64,000 bases of DNA from Hymenobacter caeli (GTDB taxonomy: Bacteria > Bacteroidota > Bacteroidia > Cytophagales > Hymenobacteraceae). The stretch spans positions 62,001 through 126,000 of the forward strand of contig NZ_JABSNP010000008.1 in NCBI RefSeq assembly GCF_013294115.1. The letters are read 5' to 3'. Below, one piece after another: positions 16,278-24,738 of this stretch. A program made the translations under genes and the position numbers. Under the pieces are notes generated by a model that had not been told where the DNA came from, made no database searches, and saw only the letters and a program-made list of their open reading frames with translations. Position 1 is the stretch's first letter, and each line of letters opens with the position of its first letter.

Positions 16278-16619
16278 ATGCAAGACAAAGAAGAAGAACG
16301 CTCGCTCGTCAACGTCGAGAACAAGCTGAACAAGGACGGCTTCACCCAGGACTTCACCGTGACCGATGGCCGCCTGCACACCATGGACACGAGCACTAGC
16401 AAAAGCTACACGCCCGGAGAAGTGACCATCGTGGATTTCTACCGCTTCGAGGGCGAAAGCAACCCCGACGACACGTCCATCCTCTACGCCATCGAAGCCA
16501 ACGACGGCGTGAAGGGCACCATCGCCTCGGCCTACGGCGTGTACGCCGACACCGACACCGATGACTTCCTCAAGCAAGTGGAAGATTTAGGTAAAAACCT
16601 GACCAAGAAGGATAAGTAG
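16278..16619 (+). CDS. Conserved Bacteroidetes hypothetical protein (phosphoribosylpyrophosphate-synthetase-like annotation)
   Basis: 113 aa soluble, acidic protein. 'VTIVDFYRFEGESNPDDTSI' followed by 'LYAIEANDGVKGTIASAYGV' is a conserved core found in short Bacteroidetes proteins often labelled phosphoribosylpyrophosphate synthetase. The protein is far too short for that enzyme and lacks its motifs, so that label should not be trusted. No signal peptide or membrane segment. Convergent with the OmpA gene, with a 128-bp palindrome between them. Function unknown. Confidence 0.7.
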   Translation: MQDKEEERSLVNVENKLNKDGFTQDFTVTDGRLHTMDTSTSKSYTPGEVTIVDFYRFEGESNPDDTSILYAIEANDGVKGTIASAYGVYADTDTDDFLKQVEDLGKNLTKKDK

Positions 16620-16645
16620 CGCTATTTTGCGTGTGCGACCATTAA

Positions 16646-16773
16646 AAAACGGTCATGCCCATCTGGCGTCCGCGCAGCCGAAGCATCTCCCCCGCTGGGT
16701 AATCTAATTGATTGGGTCACTCAGCGGGAGAGATGCTTCGGCTGCGCGGACGCCAAATGAGCATGACCGTTTT
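16646..16773. repeat. Dispersed palindromic repeat, copy 2, between convergent genes
   Basis: Inverted repeat with ends AAAACGGTCATGC and GCATGACCGTTTT and long inner arms (GGCGTCCGCGCAGCCGAAGC on the left, GCTTCGGCTGCGCGGACGCC on the right). The stem has over 40 paired bases with small interruptions. The flanking A and T runs make it a plausible two-way terminator as well as a repeat-family member. Confidence 0.9.
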
Positions 16774-16799
16774 GGTAGGGTTTAGACCAAAAACCCCGC

Positions 16800-18872
16800 T
16801 TACTTCTTAGTAATCGTGAACTCCACGCGGCGGTTGAGGGCGCGGGTGTCTTCTTGGTCGTTGCTGGCCACGGGCTTGGTGCCGCCGTAGCCCTCGGTGG
16901 TGATGCGGGCTGGCGTGATGCCTTTGCTGATGAGGTATTTGCGCACTTCGTTCACGCGGTCGAGGCTCAGCTTGAGGTTCAGGGCCGGGTCGCCCTGGTT
17001 GTCGGTGTGGCCCCCGAGCTTGATTTCCACCGTCGGGTAGTCGCGCATGATGCGGATGAGGCGCGACAGCTCGGGATAGGAGCTGGTGCGCAGGTAGTAC
17101 TTGCTCTGCTGGAAGAAGATGTTGTTGAGCTTCACCGTCTGGCCCACCACGAAGGGCACCATGAACAGGTCCTGGGTTTGCTCCGAGTACTTGTCGCGGG
17201 CCGTCACGTCGAGGTTGGCGTTTTCGGCGATGTAGTTGGCGGCCTCGGCGCGGTAGCCGTACTGTACACCGCCGGGCAGCACAATGGTGTAGGAGCCGTC
17301 GGTGGGGTCGGTTTCGGCGGTGCCGATTTCCTCGCCCGTCAGCAGATTTTCGTAGTGGATGATGGCCTTGATGGGCTTTTTGGTGGCGGCGTCCAGCACC
17401 TGGCCGCGCACCAGCGTCACGGCTTCGGGCTTGAAGGCGGGGGCCAGGGCAATGCGGAAGATGTCCTTCGAGTCCTTGATGCCGTTGCGGGTCGAGACCA
17501 GGTAGGCGTCGTCGCCGGCTGCCGATACGGTGTAGTAGGCGTCGAAGTCGGGCGAGTTCACGGCGCTGCCCAGGTTGCGGGGCGGGCTCCAGTTCGTCCA
17601 GCTGTCGTCGAGGCGCTTGGAGTAAAATATGTCCGACTTGCCGTAGCCGCCGCGGCCTTCGCTGGCAAAATACAGCGTCTTCTCATCCGGGGCCAGGAAG
17701 GGGGCGAAATCGGCCTTTTTGGTGTTCACGTTGGGCCCCAGGTTGCGCGGGCGCGTCCACGTCACGGGTTGGCCGGGGGGGCTGGGCTTCGGAAAGCTCA
17801 CGTACAAATCCTGCTCGCCCAGGCCGTCGGTGCGCTCCACGGCCAGCAGCAGGGCCTTGCCCGAAGTGGCGAGGAAGTAGTCGGCGTGCTCGTCGTCGTT
17901 GTTGTAAAAGTCCTCGATGACCACGTCGACCGGGGCCGACCAGCCACCGGCGCCGTGGCTCGACACGCTGGGGCCCTTGGGCACCAGGCCCTCGGGGGTG
18001 TAGTGGCCCAGCAGCAGCAGGCGCTGGCCATTGGCCGATACCGAGGCCAAGCCGTTGGGGTCGTTGGCGGTGTTCACGGGGCCCCCCAGGTTTTTGGCCG
18101 CGCCCCAGGTTTTGGCACTGGCGCTTTGCAAGGTCGAGTACCACACATCCTGCGGGTCGTTGCGGCCCCCCACGTTGCCGGGGTGGTTCTGACGGGCGAA
18201 GTACAGGGTGCGGCCGTCGGGCGAAATCACGGGGTGGGTGTCCACGTACTGGCTGTTCACGGTGGGTCCCAGGTTCACGAGCGACGAGTCGAAGCGGGCC
18301 ACGCCGGCCGCGCCCGCGTCGGGGGCCTTGAAGTCCTTCTTCACCATGCTCTGCGTCACGTCGGCCACGCCGATGGCGTCGACCTGGTTCACGCCCTCCA
18401 CCTTGGCCGTGTTCAGGTGCACCACGGCCCCCACGGTGCGGTAGGCGGGCTTGGCCGGGGCCACCTTCACTTCCAGCGTGCGGTACGAGTCGGGCAGGGG
18501 CCCGGGGTTGTCGTTGGTGTACACGTCGTGGTGCTCACCTTTGGTGTCCACCAGCTCGATGCGCGTCACGGCCCCGGGGTTGAAGTTTTCCACCACCGTA
18601 ACCTGCTGGGCCAGCACCGAGCGGGCGAAGCGCACTTCAATGAACTCGTCGCGGCCCTCGCGCTTCGGAATCCAGGCCTTGTCGTTGATTTGGCCCAGCG
18701 GCAGCGCGTTGGGGGCCCCCAGCACCTGGTCGGGCGAATAGGCTGCCTTGCCCTCCGATTTTTGCGACGACACGGCCACCAGCTTGCTGGCCCACACCGC
18801 GTGCTGGGCCTGCGCTGCCGGGGCCGCCGCCGCCGCCGCCGTCAGAGCAAAGAGTAAAAAAGGAATCTTCAT
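16800..18872 (-). CDS. OmpA-family outer-membrane protein with PD40 repeats
   Basis: 690 aa with a signal peptide ('MKIPFLLFALTAAAAAAPAA'). Residues ~200-470 contain WD40-like PD40 blades, such as 'SPDGRTLYFARQNHPGNVGG' and 'LAPDEKTLYFASEGRGGYGK'. A carboxypeptidase-regulatory-like domain ('LVRGQVLDAATKKPIKAII') follows, then an OmpA C-terminal domain ('VEIKLGGHTDNQGDP' and 'NLKLSLDRVNEVRKYL') with the Asp and Arg that bind peptidoglycan. The N-terminal ~190 residues look like a discoidin-type ligand-binding region but are not assigned firmly. It would anchor a periplasmic beta-propeller to the cell wall. The gene stands alone on the minus strand. Confidence 0.9.
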   Translation of the reverse strand: MKIPFLLFALTAAAAAAPAAQAQHAVWASKLVAVSSQKSEGKAAYSPDQVLGAPNALPLGQINDKAWIPKREGRDEFIEVRFARSVLAQQVTVVENFNPGAVTRIELVDTKGEHHDVYTNDNPGPLPDSYRTLEVKVAPAKPAYRTVGAVVHLNTAKVEGVNQVDAIGVADVTQSMVKKDFKAPDAGAAGVARFDSSLVNLGPTVNSQYVDTHPVISPDGRTLYFARQNHPGNVGGRNDPQDVWYSTLQSASAKTWGAAKNLGGPVNTANDPNGLASVSANGQRLLLLGHYTPEGLVPKGPSVSSHGAGGWSAPVDVVIEDFYNNDDEHADYFLATSGKALLLAVERTDGLGEQDLYVSFPKPSPPGQPVTWTRPRNLGPNVNTKKADFAPFLAPDEKTLYFASEGRGGYGKSDIFYSKRLDDSWTNWSPPRNLGSAVNSPDFDAYYTVSAAGDDAYLVSTRNGIKDSKDIFRIALAPAFKPEAVTLVRGQVLDAATKKPIKAIIHYENLLTGEEIGTAETDPTDGSYTIVLPGGVQYGYRAEAANYIAENANLDVTARDKYSEQTQDLFMVPFVVGQTVKLNNIFFQQSKYYLRTSSYPELSRLIRIMRDYPTVEIKLGGHTDNQGDPALNLKLSLDRVNEVRKYLISKGITPARITTEGYGGTKPVASNDQEDTRALNRRVEFTITKK

Positions 18873-19009
18873 AGCTGGTCAGCGGATAATGCCGCTGCGG
18901 AGATAGAAACACGCAAATGCCGCGTGCTGAACGAGTAAGGGCCATTTTAGCCGTGCTAATTTAGCCAAAAGCCGCGTCCTGCGGTACAGGTACGGGGCCC
19001 CTTCCGCTT

Positions 19010-19033
19010 GGGTTGGCGGGGCCCCGCCAACCC
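19010..19033. terminator. Perfect 24-bp GC palindrome after rfbA
   Basis: GGGTTGGCGGGG directly followed by its reverse complement, 9 bp beyond the rfbA stop codon. It could end the nucleotide-sugar operon, but it has no loop and no T-run, so the assignment is weak. Confidence 0.4.
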
Positions 19034-19041
19034 GGGCAAGC

Positions 19042-19923
19042 TTACTGCGCGCCCAGCACCAGCTGCTCGGGCAGGTTCATCAGGTAGTCGCCGTAGCCGC
19101 TCTTGCGCAGCGGCAGGGCCAGGGCCCGCAGCTCGTCGGCCGTGATGAAGCCCTGGCGGTACGCCACTTCCTCGATGGCGCCCACCTTCAGGCCCTGGCG
19201 CTGCTCAATCACGCGCACGTACTCGCCGGCCTGCATCAGGCTCTCGAAGGTGCCCGTGTCGAGCCAGGCCGTGCCCCGGCTCAGGATGCCGACCTTCAGC
19301 TTGCCGCGGCGCAGGTATTCCTTGTTCACGTCGGTAATCTCGTACTCGCCGCGGGGGCTCATTTCCAGGTTCTTGGCGATTTCCACCACGCTGTTGTCGT
19401 AGAAGTACAGGCCCGGCACGGCGTAGTTACTCTTGGGCTGGGCCGGCTTCTCCTCGATGCTGAGGGCCTTTTTGTCGGCGTCGAACTCCACCACGCCGTA
19501 GCGCTCGGGGTCGTGCACGTGGTAGGCGTACACCACGCCGCCGTCGGGGTGGCTGTTCGATTTCAGCAGCTCCTCCAGGCCCGCGCCGTAGAAAATGTTG
19601 TCGCCCAGCACCAGCGCCACACTGTCCTGGCCGATGAAATCCGCGCCCAGCACGAAGGCCTGCGCCAGCCCGTTGGGCACCGCCTGCACCACGTATTGGA
19701 AATCGCAGCCCAGGCTTTTGCCGTCGCCGAGCAGTTTCTGGAACTGCGCCTGGTCGTGGGGCGTGGTGATAATCAGCACTTCCCGGATGCCGGCCATCAG
19801 CAGGATGCTCAGCGGGTAGTAAATCATGGGCTTGTCGTACACCGGCATCAGCTGCTTGCTAACGGCCAGGGTGAGGGGGTGCAACCGGGTGCCGGAGCCG
19901 CCGGCGAGGATAATGCCTTTCAT
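19042..19923 (-). CDS. rfbA: Glucose-1-phosphate thymidylyltransferase RfbA
   Basis: 293 aa, the standard length. It makes dTDP-glucose from dTTP and glucose-1-phosphate, the first step toward dTDP-rhamnose and other dTDP-deoxysugars. The nucleotide-binding N-terminus reads '[20 protein letters not shown]', followed by '[20 protein letters not shown]', '[13 protein letters not shown]' and '[19 protein letters not shown]'. It is the last gene of a six-gene minus-strand run and pairs functionally with rfbB two genes upstream. rfbC and rfbD are not in the window, so either they lie elsewhere or a different dTDP-sugar is made. Confidence 0.96.
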   Translation of the reverse strand: MKGIILAGGSGTRLHPLTLAVSKQLMPVYDKPMIYYPLSILLMAGIREVLIITTPHDQAQFQKLLGDGKSLGCDFQYVVQAVPNGLAQAFVLGADFIGQDSVALVLGDNIFYGAGLEELLKSNSHPDGGVVYAYHVHDPERYGVVEFDADKKALSIEEKPAQPKSNYAVPGLYFYDNSVVEIAKNLEMSPRGEYEITDVNKEYLRRGKLKVGILSRGTAWLDTGTFESLMQAGEYVRVIEQRQGLKVGAIEEVAYRQGFITADELRALALPLRKSGYGDYLMNLPEQLVLGAQ

Positions 19924-20032
19924 TTGAATTGTTTAATTGTTGATTGTTAAATTGTTGATTATCGGAGCATTGTTTATTGTCAATGAAATTAACAGTTTGA
20001 TAATCAACAAATAACAACTCAATACTTAGCCA
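19924..20032. repeat. AT-rich palindromic spacer (TTGTTGATT-type microrepeats)
   Basis: Short words such as TTGTTGATTGTTAAATTGTTG and the opposing TTTGATAATCAACAAATAAC form an inverted arrangement filling the whole gap between two co-directional genes. GC drops sharply compared with the genes on both sides. Confidence 0.7.
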
Positions 20033-21040
20033 TTAATTTCTTTTCTGAATAAATGCCTGGTTGGCCTTGAACCAGTCCAGCGTCTGCTGCAAGCCCTCGC
20101 GGATGCGAATCTGGGGCGCGTAGCCGAGCAGGTTGCCGGCCTTGCCGATGTCGGCCAGCGAGTCGCGGATGTCGCCGGCGCGGTCGGGGCCGAACTGCGG
20201 GGCCAGGTCCGAGCCGGCTTCCTCGCGGAGGATGTCGTATAGCTGCACCAGCGAGGTACGGTCGCCCACGGCGATGTTGTACACTTGGTTCAGGGCCCCG
20301 GGGTTGGTGGTGAGGGCGGCGCGAATGTTGGCCTGCACGCAGTTCTCCACGAAGGTGAAGTCGCGGGTTTGACCGCCGTCGCCGTTCAGCGTAGGGGCCT
20401 GGTTTTCCAGAATGGCGTCGATGAACAGCGGAATGACGGCCGCGTAAGCCCCGCCCGGGTCTTGCCGGGGCCCGAAGATGTTGAAGTACCGCAAGCCGAT
20501 GATTTCCAGCCCGTAGGTGCGGGCAAACACGTCGGCGTACAGCTCGTTGGCGTACTTCGTGACGGCGTAGGGCGAGAGCGGCTTGCCGATGCGGTCTTCC
20601 ACCTTGGGCAGGCCGGGGTGGTCGCCGTAGGTGCTGCTGGAGGCCGCGTACACGAAGCGCTGCACGCCCGCGTCCTTGGCGGCGGTCAGCATTTGCACGA
20701 AGCCGCCCACGTTCACGTCGTTGGTCAGCACCGGGTCTTTGATGGAGCGCGGTACCGAGCCCAGGGCCGCCTGGTGCAGCACCACGTCGATGCCCGCGCA
20801 GGCCGCCGCGCACGTCTCGGCGTTGCGGATGTCGCCGTCCACGATTTCCAGGGCCCCGTTGCCCGCAAACAGCGCCAGGTTTTTGCGGAAGCCGTTGGAG
20901 TAGTTGTCCAGGGTCCGCACCTTTTTGGCCCCGTACTTCAGCAGGTATTCTACCAAATTGGAGCCGATGAAGCCCGCGCCGCCGGTAACCAGAAACGTGG
21001 TGCCCGACAGCGGCCGGTCGTGGAAGGGGGTATCGTACAC
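20033..21040 (-). CDS. UDP-GlcNAc/GlcNAcA C4-epimerase-type SDR (WbpP/TviC-like)
   Basis: 335 aa extended short-chain dehydrogenase. 'TFLVTGGAGFIGSNLVEYLL' binds NAD; 'YAASSSTYGDHPGLPKVEDR' and the catalytic 'YAVTKYANELYA' (Tyr-x-x-x-Lys) follow. The pattern 'LRYFNIFGPRQDPGGAYAAV' is characteristic of the WbpP/TviC subgroup that epimerises UDP-N-acetylglucosamine or its uronic acid at C4. Together with the adjacent UDP-sugar dehydrogenase it could supply UDP-GalNAcA for a surface polysaccharide. Third-from-last in the operon. GalE activity is an alternative, but a separate GalE is encoded two genes upstream. Confidence 0.87.
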   Translation of the reverse strand: MYDTPFHDRPLSGTTFLVTGGAGFIGSNLVEYLLKYGAKKVRTLDNYSNGFRKNLALFAGNGALEIVDGDIRNAETCAAACAGIDVVLHQAALGSVPRSIKDPVLTNDVNVGGFVQMLTAAKDAGVQRFVYAASSSTYGDHPGLPKVEDRIGKPLSPYAVTKYANELYADVFARTYGLEIIGLRYFNIFGPRQDPGGAYAAVIPLFIDAILENQAPTLNGDGGQTRDFTFVENCVQANIRAALTTNPGALNQVYNIAVGDRTSLVQLYDILREEAGSDLAPQFGPDRAGDIRDSLADIGKAGNLLGYAPQIRIREGLQQTLDWFKANQAFIQKRN

Positions 21041-21047
21041 TTGGTTT

Positions 21048-21153
21048 GAATTATGAGTTTTGAATTATGAATTATGAATTAGAACTGGCTTTTCACAAGA
21101 CATTAGGTCTGATTTTGCCAATTCATAACTCATAATTTATAATTCATAATTAA
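21048..21153. repeat. AT-rich palindromic spacer (AATTATGAATT-type microrepeats)
   Basis: Left arm holds GAATTATGAGTTTTGAATTA and repeats of TGAATTATGAATT; right arm holds AATTCATAACTCATAATTTA. The two could form a long AT hairpin in RNA. The right arm reaches the rfbB stop codon. Confidence 0.75.
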
Positions 21154-22202
21154 GCACCGTATTGGCGGACGTTGTAGTCTTGGTAAGCGCCGCTGGTCAC
21201 GCTGTTCAGCCATTCCTCGTTAGCGAGGTACCAGTCCACGGTTTGGGCCAGGCCCTGCTCGAAGGTGACGGACGGCTTCCAGCCCAGCTCGTTCATAATC
21301 TTGCTGGAGTCGATGGCATAGCGCATGTCGTGGCCCGCGCGGTCCGTGACAAACTTGATGAGCTGGCGCGAGGTGCCGGGGCCCTGGCCGGTTTTCTGGT
21401 CCACCACGTCGCAGAGCAGCTCGATGAGCTTCAGGTTCTGCCACTCGTTCACGCCGCCGATGTTGTAGGTATCGCCCAGCTTGCCCCTGTGAAACACGGC
21501 GTCGATGGCCGTGGCGTGGTCCTTCACGAAGAGCCAGTCGCGCACGTTTTCGCCCTTGCCGTACACGGGCACCGGCTGGCCGGTGCGCAGGCGGTGGATG
21601 GCCAGCGGAATCAGCTTCTCGGGGAAGTGGTTGGGGCCGTAGTTGTTCGAGCAGTTGCTGAGCTTGACGGGCAGGCCATAGGTGTGGTGCCAGGCGCGCA
21701 CGAAGTGGTCGGAGCTGGCCTTCGAGGCCGAATACGGCGAGCGGGGGTCGTAGGAAGTCTCCTCCGTGAACATCTCCGGGCCGAAGTCCAGCGAGCCGTA
21801 TACTTCGTCGGTGCTCACGTGGTAGAAGGTGTGGCCGGCGTAGCCGCCCGGCTGCCACAGGTGGCGCGCCGCGTTCAGCAAATTCACGGTGCCGATGACG
21901 TTGGTTTTCACAAACGCCATGGGGTCGGTGATGCTGCGGTCGACGTGGCTCTCGGCGGCGAGGTGAATCACGGCGTCGGGCTCTTCCTTGGCAAACAGCT
22001 CGTCGATGAACGCCTGGTCGGAAATGTCGCCCTTCACGAAGCGGTAGTTGGGCGCATTCTCAATGTCGCGCAGGTTTTCCAGGTTGCCCGCGTAGGTCAG
22101 CGCATCCAGGTTAATAATCTGATAATCGGGGTACTTCGTAACGAACAGCCGCACCACGTGCGACCCGATGAAACCGGCCCCGCCGGTGATGATGAGTTTC
22201 AT
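21150..22202 (-). CDS. rfbB: dTDP-glucose 4,6-dehydratase RfbB
   Basis: 350 aa extended SDR that converts dTDP-glucose to dTDP-4-keto-6-deoxyglucose. NAD-binding 'LIITGGAGFIGSHVVRLF', 'HVSTDEVYGSL' (Asp-Glu active-site pair), 'YSASKASSDHFVRAW' (Tyr-x-x-x-Lys) and 'NCSNNYGPNHFPEKLIPL' are all diagnostic. Works directly after RfbA. The two genes are separated by the WbpP-like epimerase gene, an unusual order. Ends within a palindromic AT-rich spacer. Confidence 0.96.
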   Translation of the reverse strand: MKLIITGGAGFIGSHVVRLFVTKYPDYQIINLDALTYAGNLENLRDIENAPNYRFVKGDISDQAFIDELFAKEEPDAVIHLAAESHVDRSITDPMAFVKTNVIGTVNLLNAARHLWQPGGYAGHTFYHVSTDEVYGSLDFGPEMFTEETSYDPRSPYSASKASSDHFVRAWHHTYGLPVKLSNCSNNYGPNHFPEKLIPLAIHRLRTGQPVPVYGKGENVRDWLFVKDHATAIDAVFHRGKLGDTYNIGGVNEWQNLKLIELLCDVVDQKTGQGPGTSRQLIKFVTDRAGHDMRYAIDSSKIMNELGWKPSVTFEQGLAQTVDWYLANEEWLNSVTSGAYQDYNVRQYGA

Positions 22203-22274
22203 AGGTTTAAGCTTTTCGCTAATAGCTGCTAGCTATTAGCTTTATGTTCGACTAATTCGGCAAAAAGCTAACAG
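22203..22274. repeat. Palindromic spacer (TAGCTAATAGC-type microrepeats)
   Basis: CTAATAGCTGCTAGCTATTAGC on one side faces GCTAACAGCTAATGGCTAAC on the other. The words resemble those in the next spacer (23307-23406), suggesting one family. Confidence 0.7.
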
Positions 22275-23306
22275 CTAATGGCTAACGGCTTGCAAAGCAA
22301 CCTGCCATTTCCAGGCGCTGGCCAGCGAGTCGAAGAGCGAGGTTTCGGTTTTAAAACCGAGCACGGTGGCAGCCTTGGTAGCGTCGGCGTAGATGGCGGG
22401 CACGTCGCCGGGGCGGCGCGGGCCGATGCTATAGTTCAGCTTTTGGCCGCTGGCTTGCTCAAACGTCTTCACTACTTCCAGCACCGTGTTGCCGTGGCCG
22501 GTGCCGATGTTAAAGGTTTCCACGGCGTCGGCGGCTTTGCGGTCGAGCAGGCGCTGCACGGCCACGATGTGGGCCTTGGCCAGGTCCACCACGTGGATGT
22601 AGTCGCGCACGTTGGTGCCGTCGGGCGTGGCGTAGTCGTTGCCGAAAATCGTCAGCTGCTCGCGGATGCCCGCCGCCGTTTGCGTGATGAACGGCACCAG
22701 GTTGTTGGGCGTGCCCAAGGGCAGCTCGCCGATTTTGGCCGAAGCGTGGGCCCCAATCGGGTTGAAGTAGCGCAGCAGAATGGTGCGCAGCTTATTGCTC
22801 GTGGCCCCCGCCACGTCGTGCACCACGTCTTCGCACATCTGCTTGGTGCGGCCGTAGGGCGAGGTGGCCGGCTTGGTGGGCGTGGCCTCCGTCACGGGCA
22901 GCGCGTCGGGGTTGCCGTACACGGTGCACGACGACGAGAACACCAGGTTCTCCACCCCGAACTCGGGCATCACTTGCAGCAGCGTCAGCAGCGAGCCCAC
23001 GTTGTTGTGGAAGTAGGCCAGCGGCTTCTGCACCGACTCGCCCACCGCCTTAAAGGCCGCGAAGTGAATAACGCCCGCAACATTGCCCTCCGCCCGGAAC
23101 ACTTCGCGCAGCGCCTCGGCGTCGCCGCAGTCGATGGCGTAGCACGGCACGTCGCGCCCCAAAATGGCGTGCAGGCCCGCCAGCACCGACTCCTTCGAGT
23201 TGCTAAAATTGTCGATGATGACCGGCTCGTAGCCCGCCTGGGCCAGTTCTACCACCGTGTGGGAGCCGATGTAGCCGGCACCGCCGGTAACGAGAATCTT
23301 CTTCAT
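22275..23306 (-). CDS. galE: UDP-glucose 4-epimerase GalE
   Basis: 343 aa. Interconverts UDP-glucose and UDP-galactose (and often the N-acetyl forms). 'KILVTGGAGYIGSHTVVELA' is the NAD motif; 'VFSSSCTVYGNPDALPVTE' and 'YGRTKQMCEDVV' carry the Ser and Tyr-x-x-x-Lys residues; 'LRYFNPIGAHASAKIGE' and 'YIHVVDLAKAHIVA' are GalE hallmarks. Situated between the UDP-sugar dehydrogenase and RfbB in the same direction, with palindromic spacers on both sides. Confidence 0.95.
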   Translation of the reverse strand: MKKILVTGGAGYIGSHTVVELAQAGYEPVIIDNFSNSKESVLAGLHAILGRDVPCYAIDCGDAEALREVFRAEGNVAGVIHFAAFKAVGESVQKPLAYFHNNVGSLLTLLQVMPEFGVENLVFSSSCTVYGNPDALPVTEATPTKPATSPYGRTKQMCEDVVHDVAGATSNKLRTILLRYFNPIGAHASAKIGELPLGTPNNLVPFITQTAAGIREQLTIFGNDYATPDGTNVRDYIHVVDLAKAHIVAVQRLLDRKAADAVETFNIGTGHGNTVLEVVKTFEQASGQKLNYSIGPRRPGDVPAIYADATKAATVLGFKTETSLFDSLASAWKWQVALQAVSH

Positions 23307-23406
23307 TTTTAAGCTGTTAGCTATTAGCGACTAGCCGTTAGCTTTCTGTCAGGCGGTCAGCTACTATACTATAATAGCTAACGGCTAACGGCTAACAGCT
23401 CAAAAC
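23307..23406. repeat. Palindromic spacer (GCTGTTAGC / TAACGGCTAAC microrepeats)
   Basis: TTAAGCTGTTAGCTATTAGC and CGACTAGCCGTTAGC on the left face TAATAGCTAACGGCTAACGG and CTAACAGCTC on the right. Arms can pair in more than one register because the word GCTAAC is repeated in tandem. Confidence 0.75.
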
Positions 23407-24702
23407 TTACAAGCTCCAGTAGTGCAACTCCTGCATCTGGTTGCGGTACAGGCCCTTGATGTCTACTAGTACGGCGTTGTCGGCCGTGATGGACTTGAAG
23501 TAAGCCTCGTCTTTGGCGGCGTAGGCCTTGTGGCCCACGGCCACAATCACGGCGTCGTAATCGGTGCGCAGGTCGTCGGTGGCCGTCAGGCGGAAGCCGT
23601 ACTCGTGCAGCAGCTCGTCGGAGTCGGCGTGGGGGTCCACGATGTCCACGTTCACCGAGAAATTTTTCAGCTCCTGAATCACGTCGGCCACCTTGGAGTT
23701 GCGGATGTCCTCCACGTTTTCCTTGAAAGTCGCGCCCATCACCAGCACCCGGCTCTTGGCCACGTCCTTGCCTTTCTTGATCATCATCTGCACCGTTTTG
23801 CGGGCGATGTAGGCCCCCATGTTGTCGTTGGTGGTGCGGCCGCTCAAAATCACTTTGGCGTCGTAGCCCAGCTCTTTGGCCTTGTAGGTGAGGTAGTACG
23901 GGTCGACGCCGATGCAGTGGCCGCCCACCAGGCCGGGGCTGAACTTGAGGAAGTTCCACTTCGTGGCGGCCGCCTCCAGCACCTCGTAGGTGTTGATGCT
24001 CATGCGGTCGAAAATCATCGACAGCTCGTTCATCAGCGCGATGTTGACGTCGCGCTGGGTGTTTTCGATGATTTTGGCGGCCTCGGCCACCCGGATGCTG
24101 CTGGCCCGGTACACGCCGGCCTTCACCACCAGCTCGTACACCTGCGCCACCACGCCGAGGCTTTCCGCGTCGCAGCCCGCCACCACCTTCACGATGCTGG
24201 TGAGGGTGTGCTCCTTGTCGCCGGGGTTGATGCGCTCGGGCGAGTACCCCACTTTGAAGTCGTGCGGGAATTTCAGGCCCGAGAGCTTCTCCATCACCGG
24301 GATGCAGTCTTCCTCGGTGCAGCCCGGGTACACGGTGCTCTCGAACACCACGTAGTCGCCGCGCTTTAGCACCTTGCCCATCGAGGTGGAGGCCCCGAGC
24401 AGCGGCTTCAGGTCGGGCTGGGCGTGCTCGTCGATGGGCGTGGGCACGGCCACGATGAAGAACCGCGCCTGCCGCAGCACGTCCAGCGAGTCGGTGAAGG
24501 CGATGTCGCAGCCGTCGAAGGCCGCCTTGTCCAGCTCGCCGCTGGGGTCGATGCCCTGCTGCATCTGCGCGATGCGCCCGGCGTTGATGTCGAAGCCAAT
24601 GACCTTGAGCTGCTTGGCAAATTCGAGGGCGATGGGCAGCCCCACGTAGCCGAGGCCGATGACGGCCAGCGTGGCCTCTTTGCGCAATAGTTGGTCGTAC
24701 AC
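23407..24702 (-). CDS. Nucleotide-sugar dehydrogenase (TviB/WbpA/WbpO type)
   Basis: 431 aa, GTG start at 24702. Oxidises C6 of a UDP-HexNAc to the uronic acid with two NAD+. 'LAVIGLGYVGLPIALEFAK' is the NAD fold; 'YSPERINPGDKEHTL', 'ENTQRDVNIALMNELSMIFD' and the catalytic-Cys segment 'GGHCIGVDPYYLTYKA' are typical of the UDP-N-acetyl-hexosamine dehydrogenase subgroup rather than UDP-glucose dehydrogenase. With the WbpP-like epimerase and WbpD-like acetyltransferase it points to acetamido-uronic acids in the surface glycan. Confidence 0.93.
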   Translation of the reverse strand: MYDQLLRKEATLAVIGLGYVGLPIALEFAKQLKVIGFDINAGRIAQMQQGIDPSGELDKAAFDGCDIAFTDSLDVLRQARFFIVAVPTPIDEHAQPDLKPLLGASTSMGKVLKRGDYVVFESTVYPGCTEEDCIPVMEKLSGLKFPHDFKVGYSPERINPGDKEHTLTSIVKVVAGCDAESLGVVAQVYELVVKAGVYRASSIRVAEAAKIIENTQRDVNIALMNELSMIFDRMSINTYEVLEAAATKWNFLKFSPGLVGGHCIGVDPYYLTYKAKELGYDAKVILSGRTTNDNMGAYIARKTVQMMIKKGKDVAKSRVLVMGATFKENVEDIRNSKVADVIQELKNFSVNVDIVDPHADSDELLHEYGFRLTATDDLRTDYDAVIVAVGHKAYAAKDEAYFKSITADNAVLVDIKGLYRNQMQELHYWSL

Positions 24703-24738
24703 GTCGGGAATGGTAAGTGGCTAAAATAAAGGGGATAA

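Noticed and set aside
16278..16619. Phosphoribosylpyrophosphate synthetase
   Set aside because: At 113 aa it is about a third of the needed length and lacks the PRPP-binding motif.
16854..18857. 667-aa plus-strand open frame
   Set aside because: Antisense shadow of the OmpA/PD40 gene, with repetitive Val/Gly/His composition and no recognisable domain.
19924..23406. CRISPR arrays in the AT-rich spacers
   Set aside because: Repeats are short and inverted with no regular unit and spacer pattern.
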